A stretch of 64,000 bases of DNA, from NCBI GenBank assembly GCA_030374765.1, contig JARGXX010000001.1, positions 806,001 to 870,000 on the forward strand, in the 5' to 3' direction. Position 1 is the stretch's first letter, and each line of letters starts with the position of its first letter. This document shows, one piece after another, positions 30,945-41,558 of this stretch. Position numbers and translations under genes: made by a program. This stretch comes from Agarophyton chilense. Lineage: Eukaryota > Rhodophyta > Florideophyceae > Gracilariales > Gracilariaceae. Below the pieces are notes generated by a model that was given only the letters and a program-made list of their open reading frames with translations, did no database searches and had not been told where the DNA came from.

Positions 30945-31151
30945 CCTGCTGCCTTCTCGCCGGTTTCGTCGCTGTCGTGCTCGCCGCCCGTCGCCGCGCC
31001 GCGTGCCCCGCCGCTCTCGCCGCCCACCGCGCCCCGCGCCGCCGCCGCCGCCGACGACGACGCTGATGCTGACGCTGACGCTGACGCTGCTGCTGCCGTC
31101 GATACGTCGGAGAAGGCGGCGCGCGCGCTGCTGTGCCTTCGGAAGACTTGA
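29574..31151 (+). CDS. Low-complexity protein with two YGSGRFCS zinc fingers
   Basis: 525 residues. Two copies of a short Cys/His module stand at residues about 69-100 and 155-186: C-x2-C-x3-H-x3-(S/T)YGSGRFCS-x2-C-A, followed by a basic K/R-W segment. This small zinc finger type occurs in assorted eukaryotic and phage proteins, sometimes with DNA-binding roles; I cannot assign this one. The rest is extreme low complexity: poly-Pro, poly-Ala, Ser runs and an (Ala-Ser) repeat from a TCTGCG microsatellite at about 30886-30944. A basic patch CAKRRRVARP could be a nuclear signal. GC is very high. A transcription regulator is the best guess. The ATG at 29574 is the first in frame. Confidence 0.6.
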
Positions 31152-31394
31152 CTCACCACATTTGTTTCTCCTAACACTCCACTGGCGCAGCGCGTCTTTG
31201 TCCGTCCGCTCTCCGCGCTCGCCCGGTAAAGCTTATCTATTCCCACGTGCATATAACGTACGCTTGCGCTCGCTCGTGGATACAGCGTGTGCCGCTCCCG
31301 AAATGCACTGTACAAAACCCAATGCGCGCTTTTTCTCACGTCCTCCGCCCTCCTCACCCCCCCCCCCCAAACTTCTCACCCCCCTTCCGCCGAC
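31152..31394. other. Spacer before the helicase gene
   Basis: 243 bp without coding signal. It has a run of C at about 31357-31367 shortly before the helicase ATG. Confidence 0.4.
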
Positions 31395-32798
31395 ATGCCC
31401 ACGTTCGTCGCGCTCGGGCTCAAGCCCTGGCTGCAGCGCGCCTGCTCCACCGTCGGCATCCACGCCCCCACCGCCGTGCAGGCCGCGTGCATCCCGCCCA
31501 TCCTGCGCGGCCGCAACGTCATCGCCGCCGCCCACACCGGCACCGGCAAGACCGCCGCCTTCGTGCTGCCCATCCTGCACCGCCTCGCCCACGACCCGCG
31601 CGCCTTCTTCGCCCTCGTCCTCACCCCCACCCGCGAGCTCGCCTTCCAGATCGCCCAACAGATCGCCGCCCTCGGCGCCCGCATCGCCGTCAAGCACCTC
31701 GTGCTCGTCGGCGGCGTCCACCACCTCCAGCAGACCGCCGCCCTGGCCGCCCTCCCGCACATCGTCGTCGCCACCCCCGGCCGCCTCGCCTTCATGCTCG
31801 CCAGGAACCATATTGCCCTCAACAAGCTGCGCTTCCTCGTGCTGGACGAGGCCGATCGCCTATTGCACCCCACCTATCACCACGATCTTGCGCTTGTTCT
31901 CAACGCCTGCTCTGCCCCCGACCGCCAGACCCTCATGTTTTCCGCCACTATCACCTCCTCACTGCAGCAGCTGCAACGCGTCGCCGCCCAGAACGCCCAC
32001 CACACCTTTCGCTACGACGCGCGTCCCAACCGCTTCGCCACCGTCGACGCCCTCACCCAGCGCTACATCTTTCTCCCACACCACCTCAAGGAGTGTCACC
32101 TCGTCACCCTGCTCAAGGACCAGTTCCCGTCCTCCAGCGTAATCATCTTTGTGGCGCGCTGCGAAACCGCCCACCTCCTGCTCACCATGCTCAATCTGCT
32201 GGGCATGACCAAAGTCGCCGCGCTGCACTCGCACATGAGCCAGCACCGTCGCATCGAGTCGTTGCAGCGTTTCAAGGGCAACCTCGTGCGCGCCCTCGTC
32301 GCCACCGATGTCGCCAGCAGAGGGCTCGACGTCCCTGCCTGCGAGCTCGTCGTCAACTACGACCTGCCCTCAAGCGTCGCCACCTACGTCCATCGCGTGG
32401 GCCGCACCGCCCGCGCAGGCAGATCGGGCTTGGCGCTCAGCTTTGTCGCCCAAAGCGACCTTCATCTCGTCAAGGCTATCGAACATCGCATTCAGCGTAA
32501 GCTGCACTTGCACACGGGCTGCTCGGAAAAACTTGTCATGGACAACCTCGCAAGCACCCTCAAGGCCCGCCAAATGGCCAACTTGCGCTTGCACGACACC
32601 GGCTTCTTTGAAAACGCCGAGGCGCGCCGCGCTCCAGCCAGAAAGGCAGCGGCAAAGCGTCGAAAGCGCCGCAGTGAAACACAACCCGCTCTCAAGAAGC
32701 AGCGCGTTCGACAACAACAACAACAACAGCCGCCCGACGCACCGGCCGAGCCTCATCCACTACAACAACCGCAGCCACAGCAACAGCAACAGCAATAG
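31395..32798 (+). CDS. DBP8: DEAD-box RNA helicase, DDX49/Dbp8 type
   Basis: 467-residue ATP-dependent RNA helicase. All core motifs are present in order: Q-motif region (FVALGLKPWLQRACSTVGI, APTAVQ), motif I AHTGTGKT, Ia PTRELA, Ib TPGR, II DEAD, III SAT, IV IIFV, V ATDVASRGLD and VI HRVGRTARAG. The close spacing, short N terminus and C-terminal EKLVMDNLASTLKAR region fit the DDX49/Dbp8 subfamily, which acts in the nucleolus in small-subunit rRNA processing. The tail is basic then Gln-rich from a CAA/CAG run. The ATG at 31395 leaves the normal short N terminus. The symbol is an inference from family pattern. Confidence 0.85.
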   Translation: MPTFVALGLKPWLQRACSTVGIHAPTAVQAACIPPILRGRNVIAAAHTGTGKTAAFVLPILHRLAHDPRAFFALVLTPTRELAFQIAQQIAALGARIAVKHLVLVGGVHHLQQTAALAALPHIVVATPGRLAFMLARNHIALNKLRFLVLDEADRLLHPTYHHDLALVLNACSAPDRQTLMFSATITSSLQQLQRVAAQNAHHTFRYDARPNRFATVDALTQRYIFLPHHLKECHLVTLLKDQFPSSSVIIFVARCETAHLLLTMLNLLGMTKVAALHSHMSQHRRIESLQRFKGNLVRALVATDVASRGLDVPACELVVNYDLPSSVATYVHRVGRTARAGRSGLALSFVAQSDLHLVKAIEHRIQRKLHLHTGCSEKLVMDNLASTLKARQMANLRLHDTGFFENAEARRAPARKAAAKRRKRRSETQPALKKQRVRQQQQQQPPDAPAEPHPLQQPQPQQQQQQ

Positions 32799-33788
32799 CA
32801 ACCCCAATCGCAGGCCACCAGCCTTGCGGTTCGAGCCATGTCACTCAACATTCTGCACAAGAAAGGGAACAACAGCAGCACATCGATTGCTCGCAGCAAC
32901 GCACGCGCTCAATTCGTGTGAGTGACTTGCGCAATCTAGCTGCATTTCTAAGCTAGCAATCCACAACCCACAGCCGCAGCGCACCACACTCTCGCTTCGG
33001 CCTCAATTCACTGTTCATGAGCATTACGTCACCCACGAAGCCTTCGGTGTCTCTTGTATGCTCCGCTTTCTTGGAAACCGCTCCGCACGCCTCTTGTTTT
33101 GTGGTGCGAGCGGGTTCCAGAACAGGTGGCGAATATATACATAACACATCTGCAAACACAGGAATGACACGAAATACGTTTGCTTTGCCTTTTGCCTTCT
33201 CGCCTTCGCCCTTTGCTCGGTGACGCCAACCTCACAACCTCCCCGCGCGTTTCCGTTGCCGCGTCTGTTGTCAGTTTGCGGTCACGAAACTTTACAGTCT
33301 GCGCCCGCCGTATACGCGCCAACCGTGCGAGCAGGGAGCTTCCACCAACTGATTTCCCCAAGAGGTCGTCACGGGACCGTTACACACACACACACACACA
33401 AGCCACAATGCGTTCTCAGCACCAGCACGGAAGCAATGCCAACCAACGCCTGGGGTGCCCAGCATGCTCAACGCGCTCATTATCTCCGGCCGTCACACCG
33501 CACACACACAAATTTCACTGGCCAGCCGGCCCCCGTCACTGCGTGTACCGCACTACTTGCAAAACCCCCGACCCCACTCCGCGCGGTTACTTGTCTACCG
33601 GTGACTCGGTTGGACGCTCTCTCTCTTCCTCAATTTTCGCGTACCCACGGCGAGAGGGGGCATACACTTTCTTTCACTCGCACCGGAGTTGAACCCCCTC
33701 CACCAACTTCTCTCCATTTGTTGCAAGCAAGCCACCCCCCTCTTTGCTCGCTGCGGAACGCTTGCTCGTATCACCCGCACGCTCACCC
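32799..33788. other. Intergenic region with CA repeat
   Basis: About 1 kb with no supported gene; open frames are short and overlapping. A CA microsatellite lies at about 33380-33399. The promoter of the NT-C2 gene must lie in its right part. Confidence 0.4.
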
Positions 33789-34787
33789 ATGAGGCGTTCG
33801 TCGTCAAAGCTAATAACTCGCGCAAGAAGTTTGCGCAATGTGAGCAAAGTTCCTTTCAAGTTCAAGTTCGACTTGCTCATCGAAACTGTGGATAAACTCG
33901 CCGCCCAAGGGGACATCGTTGTCATCTGGGAAAGATCCAACAACAAGGTCCACTGCACAAAGGCCGTCAGAATTGACAAGAACACGAGAAAGGCCACTTT
34001 CAACAATGAAACGATTGCCACTGACATCACCTTGTTCAAGAGTCAGCCGTCGGAACGTCGCTTCCAAGAAAAGGTTGTCAAACTAGCAGTGAAGCAGAAC
34101 AACTCTGATGGTAAGACGCTTGGAAAAATTCATCTAAATCTTGCCGACTATGCCGAAGTGCCCTCAGGGTCGAAGAGAATCAGCGCCGAGCTGACGAATG
34201 GAGCCATCCTCATCGCCACCGTGCAGTGCCAGTTTCTATCAATGGGAAAGACAATTCAGGTGAAGGCAGGAAAATCAGAAACCAACGAGAATTCGCATGA
34301 CGAAGAAGACCTCGACGATGACATGGAAAGCGAGTGCAACTCCGTAGCGGCCGACGAAACTCCCACTGGTTTCTTGAAGAACAAACTCAAGATGTCCCGT
34401 GCCAGCTCCAAAAAACTAGTTGGGCGCTCCACAGGCAAGAATAAGGCAGAAGAAGAGAATAGTATGCAAGCAGCAAACACTGTTGACCCACAAAGTTTTG
34501 AGCAACTGCGAAAGGAAAACCAACGGCTTAGGAAACAACTAGAAGAGGCGGGATGTAACGCCGCAATGACGGGCGACCCCAAACGGACTGATGTCACCAA
34601 GTCGCTTAGGAACGAGGTCCGGGAGCTTCGAAGCGCGCTTGCAAGAGAGCCAATCTATGCTGACGTCGTCAAGGAACTAAAAGAGGCAAAGATGGCGCTA
34701 GCGCTGCTTCACCTCGAGAAGGAAGAAGTTCTGTTCGAGCTAATGAAATACCAAAGAGGAGAAAACACTCCTAGGAACTCAGTATGA
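33789..34787 (+). CDS. NT-C2 domain protein with coiled coil
   Basis: 332 residues. Residues about 17-150 look like the N-terminal C2 (NT-C2, EEIG/PMI1-type) domain: VPFKFKFDLLIETVDKL, a WERSNNKVHCTKAV strand, TLFKSQPSERRFQEKVVKLAV, and KTLGKIHLNLADYAEV leading to LIATVQCQFLSMG. This arrangement marks the family, whose members bind membranes or act in organelle and vesicle movement. An acidic linker and a Ser/Lys-rich part follow, then a coiled coil (SFEQLRKENQRLRKQLEEAG and a second heptad stretch to the end). The function in algae is unknown. The upstream in-frame codons lack an ATG, so the start is the ATG at 33789. Confidence 0.7.
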   Translation: MRRSSSKLITRARSLRNVSKVPFKFKFDLLIETVDKLAAQGDIVVIWERSNNKVHCTKAVRIDKNTRKATFNNETIATDITLFKSQPSERRFQEKVVKLAVKQNNSDGKTLGKIHLNLADYAEVPSGSKRISAELTNGAILIATVQCQFLSMGKTIQVKAGKSETNENSHDEEDLDDDMESECNSVAADETPTGFLKNKLKMSRASSKKLVGRSTGKNKAEEENSMQAANTVDPQSFEQLRKENQRLRKQLEEAGCNAAMTGDPKRTDVTKSLRNEVRELRSALAREPIYADVVKELKEAKMALALLHLEKEEVLFELMKYQRGENTPRNSV

Positions 34788-35370
34788 GACGTGCGCAGAG
34801 TGCACGTCTGGCAGCAATATTGCACAGGAAATAATTCCTTGTCTCAACGAAACCCCCTCCAGGTGCAGAAAGCAGAGGAGCATCGCGGCGCATACAGGGA
34901 AAACTGTGAGGAATCTCCACGCGAACTGGAGTGAACTTGGGAGTTGAAGGAAGGCGTGTCGAGCGCAGCGTCTACATGATTTGCGCTCACTCGAAAAAAG
35001 TTTGTGCTATACTACCCTTCAATTCTAGAAATACAACTGGGAGTTGGAAATAGAATGAATCCTAATCGGTGGGCGCTTTACATCCCAAGAAGCGTCTCTC
35101 TCTCTCTCTCTGTAGTATGTATGGCCTTAGTTCTCGCTTATCTCATATTCATTTCATAAATACTAATCATTCCAATTGTTTCTTTTGCACCACTCTGACC
35201 GACCATGGACAAAACTATGCCCCACTGACAGGCATCAAGAAAACTAGCACACACGAGTCGCATATCTGCGTTGAGATGAGATCATCATGCGGTTACTACT
35301 TCGAGAAAGGAACAGCAGAAAGAGCGGTAAATTGAATAAGACAATGATCCGCTCTTTGCAGATACCGACG
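34788..35370. other. Intergenic region, convergent genes
   Basis: No gene seen. A TC microsatellite stands at about 35096-35112. It separates the 3' ends of the NT-C2 gene and gatC. Confidence 0.4.
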
Positions 35371-35857
35371 CTAATCTGATGGATTCGACGAAAGCTTTGG
35401 GACCCGAATAAAATCCTTCTCCAAACATGGAGCTTCGGCCAACATACCATCCCTGCAAGAGAACGTAAACTGTTAGAAGCGCGTCTATGAAAAAGAAAGC
35501 GTCGAAGGATACGTACACGTTGGAAAAACGATGAGGGACATCTTCTCTCATGACATTTTGCAGATTCTGGGCCGAGGTCATCGGTTCCACTCCTTCCACG
35601 TCGGTTTCTCTGATAATGTCGAAGAAATCTATAATCTTCTTGATCTCGGGAACAACCTTTAGCAGTTCGTCGTCCGAGAATCGTAGTTGGGCCAACTTTG
35701 CGATGTTTTCTACCTCCGCTTTGGAAATGTCACTGCAATTCCGCACGGGTACAACACGCGACCGGGGCCCTCGGCGCGCGGACTGCAGCGTTTTCGATGG
35801 AACAGCTCTGGACCAACTTACGAAAGATGAGATAAACGCCGAGCCATCAGTCTTCAT
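35371..35857 (-). CDS. gatC: GatC, organellar Glu-tRNA(Gln) amidotransferase subunit C (one intron)
   Basis: Small subunit of the GatCAB complex that converts Glu-tRNA(Gln) to Gln-tRNA(Gln) in mitochondria and plastids. Exon 1 (35517-35857) encodes a basic N-terminal targeting part and the helical core ISKAEVENIAKLAQLRFSDD, with DFFDIIRETDVEGVEPM and MREDVPHRFSN. Exon 2 (35371-35452) encodes the typical GatC tail, including LAEAP and DFIRVPKL. The 64-nt intron (35453-35516) starts GTACGT, has a CTAAC branch-like site and ends TTGCAG; removing it gives 140 residues in frame. Reading through the intron stays open but gives a tail unlike GatC. It is divergent from UTP23. Confidence 0.85.
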
Positions 35858-36227
35858 TGCGGCAAGAAACGTGCAGCGCCTCCTTCAAAGTTTGCGTTAA
35901 AAACTTGTGCGTATAGGGGCCCAACACTCCAGGGGAATCATAAACCAAAAACCCAAACACCGTGTCTTAATCGATCAACATGACCTCAGTTGCTCTGGCA
36001 GTTTCGTTCAAATTTACCAAGGGACAGACAGTTGTACGAAAGACTGCCAGAGATTATTTTTTGCATTCAAAATCCTCGGGATCCCCGACATTCTCAGGTT
36101 CTGTGACGTGCGACGCTTGGATTCTGCTTTAGCGCGCCATCGACGGCGCATGCATGACTGGACCGGATTAATGCTCATTAAAGAGACTTTGAGAACTGCT
36201 GAAACGAAGCTGTGAAAACTTTCTGGA
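35858..36227. promoter_or_regulatory. Shared upstream region of gatC and UTP23
   Basis: 370 bp between two divergent starts. I see no clear TATA box or other motif. Confidence 0.35.
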
Positions 36228-37493
36228 ATGCCTCGCAACAGAGGAACAACCACCCAGGGTCGAAAGATTTTGTCGTTCTATCGAGTCAATTTTGAATACG
36301 TGCCACCGTATCGCGTCCTGTGTGATGGTGAAATGATGTACCAGTGTTTGAAGAATGACTTGTACCTCAAACAAACTCTGCCCGCCATCCTAAACGCTTC
36401 TGCACAACCTGTAATCACAAATTGCGTTCTCGAGGATTTACGAAGTAGAGGTTCAGAATATTCCAACGCTACTCTCTTTGCAAAACGAACCACTCGGTTG
36501 CCCTGTACCCACAAAGCGAAGCTCAACGCTAACGAATGTCTTTTACAAAAATTAAGCAATGCCATGGACACAAAGATCATGGTCGCTGTTGCGGACGTAG
36601 AGTTACTTACGCAACTCCGGCACATTCCCGGTGTTCCCCTAATATCGATATTGAACAGCACCAAACTTGTGCTGAAACCCCCGACCAAAGCTACCTTGGA
36701 CTTTGTACGAGAGAACGAGAAGGCCAAAACTCAGACCATCAGTGACAGAGATAAATCTCTTCTTGAGCAAATCAAAGCTATGGAAAGGGCAACGCGACCT
36801 GAACGGAAGACTATCAAAAAGAAACGAAGAGCAAAAGGACCAAACCCCCTCAGCGTCAAAAAGTCCAACAAAGAATCGAAGAAGCGGACTGATAACCCGA
36901 CACCCAATGAAGGTCACGACAGTGGCGGAGAAAAACAGAGTCTTAACCCCTCACTCAGCTTGGCAATGACAAACAGTTCTGATTCTGTCGACGGAGCAAA
37001 ACATGGATCCGAGGCTGTAGCCATGCCAACGAGTGGGAAACGAAAGCGAGGGCGCCGGAGGTCAGCAAGTTATCAAAATAACTCACAAAAAGAGGCCGAT
37101 AGCTCCCCTCCTTTGAAAGAAAGTCGTGAACCGATGCCCACTTCAATCGACGGTCAAATCACGTCGACGATAGAAGGAAGTCATGTCCAGAACGGATGCA
37201 CACCGATGACAACTACCAGACCTGCCGTTCTCGAAATCAGTGCAATCAAAAGTACAGAACAAGAACCACAAAGTAAGGAAAATTTCAGGGATTCAGTCGA
37301 AGGGGACGAGAGTGTGTTTACCAAATCAGCAAAACAGAATCAAACCGTAAACGGCTGCCACATAGACGATGATGGTAGCCAGTCCAACACTAGTATTCCA
37401 AAAATTCAGGTCGGTGCAGCAGACAAAGCACAGCCACCAAAACGGAAAAAGCAGCGCAAGAACCGTAGAAGACGACCTTCGAAGAATCAATAA
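36228..37493 (+). CDS. UTP23: UTP23, SSU processome PIN-like protein
   Basis: 421 residues. The N-terminal 160 residues match UTP23/FCF1-type PIN domains: an early basic part, YVPPYRVLCDGEMM, PVITNCVLEDLRSRG, ATLFAKRTTRLPCTH with NECLL (the Cys/His zinc site of UTP23), and VAVADVELLTQLRHIPGVPLISI. UTP23 binds snR30/U17 in the nucleolus and is needed for early 18S rRNA processing. In the UTP23 branch the PIN site is often degenerate, unlike FCF1. The C-terminal 260 residues are low-complexity and basic, ending in a run of Lys/Arg (KRKKQRKNRRRR) typical of nucleolar proteins. The start is the first ATG and precedes the conserved part directly. Confidence 0.85.
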   Translation: MPRNRGTTTQGRKILSFYRVNFEYVPPYRVLCDGEMMYQCLKNDLYLKQTLPAILNASAQPVITNCVLEDLRSRGSEYSNATLFAKRTTRLPCTHKAKLNANECLLQKLSNAMDTKIMVAVADVELLTQLRHIPGVPLISILNSTKLVLKPPTKATLDFVRENEKAKTQTISDRDKSLLEQIKAMERATRPERKTIKKKRRAKGPNPLSVKKSNKESKKRTDNPTPNEGHDSGGEKQSLNPSLSLAMTNSSDSVDGAKHGSEAVAMPTSGKRKRGRRRSASYQNNSQKEADSSPPLKESREPMPTSIDGQITSTIEGSHVQNGCTPMTTTRPAVLEISAIKSTEQEPQSKENFRDSVEGDESVFTKSAKQNQTVNGCHIDDDGSQSNTSIPKIQVGAADKAQPPKRKKQRKNRRRRPSKNQ

Positions 37494-37925
37494 CTCGCAA
37501 AGGTGTTTCTGACGAGCTTCACTCTGAGGAGTGCTTTTCCACAGCTTTCTCGCAATGATGTGATCAGAGATAATCGATCCAACTTGTCTACAAAGTTTCC
37601 CCTTATCGTCAAATAGAAACGTCGCGTACCACCATCACTTTCAACTCCAGGCGCTGTTCGGCTGTTCGACAAGACAAATCGAATAACCTGTAGAATGGTG
37701 TAATTCGATAGAATTCGAACATTCTCTTATTTCCTCCAGTTCTGCGAGGTGCTCACAAGCAATCCCCAGCATGCAGAATCGATTCGAGAGATACACAAAC
37801 AACCAAACGTCAAAACCCAGTACCAAAACTGTTATAAAGCCACCTCGAAACCTTTCCAAACAAGTTCCCAGAACTGAGCGAGCACAAACCCCGATAGATG
37901 TCCACTTCACCGCAAAGGATCTCCA
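37494..37925. other. Convergent intergenic region
   Basis: 432 bp between the ends of UTP23 and RPC19. Nothing beyond short chance open frames. Confidence 0.4.
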
Positions 37926-38252
37926 TCATCCTTCGTTGTTCATTGCCTTGTAGGATTCTATTTCCTTGGAAAAAGTTGTTTGAATAAATTCTGCCATCTC
38001 TTTTAGGTCAAGCAATGCTTTCCTGAAGAGATCAGCCGCTGGCTTTTCAAAGGTTTCCACACGGATGTTCATTATGTTTTCACTCGGATGAGGAATGCTG
38101 TATCCGCAAAACTTTACGTCAGAGTTTTTTACGAGCACATACCGCAATGCATTACCCAGAGTATGATCTTCATCACGCAAGACAAAGGTTTGGTTTGTTT
38201 GATCCGTGCCTTTCACCTCTATCTTGGGTCCAGAATTCGCTTCACTGCTCAT
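37926..38252 (-). CDS. RPC19: RPC19 (AC19), shared subunit of RNA polymerases I and III
   Basis: 108 residues, the usual length. It carries the RPB11/RPC19 dimerisation fold. TFVLRDEDHTLGNALRYVL, VKFCGYSIPHPSENIMNIRV and the C-terminal helix LLDLKEMAEFIQTTF fit AC19/POLR1D rather than Pol II RPB11. It pairs with RPAC1 (AC40) to start assembly of Pol I and III. It is divergent from RUVBL1. Confidence 0.9.
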   Translation of the reverse strand: MSSEANSGPKIEVKGTDQTNQTFVLRDEDHTLGNALRYVLVKNSDVKFCGYSIPHPSENIMNIRVETFEKPAADLFRKALLDLKEMAEFIQTTFSKEIESYKAMNNEG

Positions 38253-40379
<2,127 letters not shown>

Positions 40380-41558
40380 AATCTTTGCCTTCCTTTTCGT
40401 TTTGGTCGTCGTTTGTTTCTGGAATTGTACTACCGCGAAGCAATGAGTCCTTTGAAGAAGAATTCTTCGAACAAAAAGTTTTGAAGCAAGAATAGAGAGT
40501 GGTCAAACTTTCACAATGGAAAGAGCGCACGACCGATAAACCAAAAATCAGATATGTCAGAACGATAGACAAACGCTGAGACAACCCTTGGATTGGGTAT
40601 CGATGTCATGTTTGTTCCAACGAGCTCTTGAGAAACAACGACTAACTCGTGGCAGGGAGGTGATGCTCTTCATGTAATTGTTTCGAATTGCATCAAGAGG
40701 GAAGGACGACATGATCCATCAGTGGCTGCGCCCTTGACTCTTTACGTGCTACTTGAATTTATACGTGATGCAATCTTTTGTTTCATTTGACTTGTGCAGC
40801 CTATTGTGTACCAAGAAATGTGACTGAGCCCAGAAGTGGAGGTTTTGAACGACCAGATCAGATGCGTTTGAGCTCACGCGCTTTGCTTTCTGTTCAATAA
40901 ACTCAAAGAACTTGTATGTTACTCTCCAAAAGCTTTTCCGTAACCTCCAATCTCGCGAATGGGATGAGCAAAATAGGCTGGGTCCAAAGCTTCGAAGCAT
41001 TTTGGGGTCACAAACCGTATGAAAGTGCATAAAAATCGTGTCTCGGACACGTCACTGCCATTGGCCATTTTCCCGGTGTCGAGCCCTTGGGGTTGCCGAT
41101 GGCTCATAGCCCAGCTTGGCACCGGTGCTTGCCTGAGAAAGCTTATAGCCAAACTGCGATATTCTAGCTAGAGCTAGCTAGAGTGGTTTTCATGTGTTTT
41201 CGACGCAGTTCCATTTCTGGAAGGCAAAGGCTTGATATCCGTCCTCTCTGTTGAGTCTCGAAGAACAGACTGCCCCCGTCCGTATATGCTCTAGCTCCCA
41301 ACTGAACCTGACGTGCTCTTGACTTGGACAGTCGGATTCTGCACCGAGCAGAAAAGGACCCACCCACTTTGGCGTCAACCGCCGCGATCAACCAAGCCTT
41401 TGATTAGAGACTGATGGTGATGCTCAACTCTGCCCACGAATGCCGCCAATTTTGAACGCCGACCTCACCCCTTTCACAACAACAGTTCTAACTTGGAATT
41501 GATTCACATCTTGCTCCTGTTCTTGTCTGTTCCTCTTAAGCAACACTGATGAATTCAC
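40380..41558. other. Intergenic region
   Basis: About 1.2 kb with no supported gene. A CTAGCTAG-type near-palindrome lies at about 41165-41182. Short minus-strand open frames lack domain features. Confidence 0.4.

Noticed and set aside
29566-32142. A large plus-strand open frame rich in Arg, overlapping the zinc-finger and helicase genes
   Set aside because: It is the off-frame shadow of two GC-rich genes; the other frames carry the recognisable domains.
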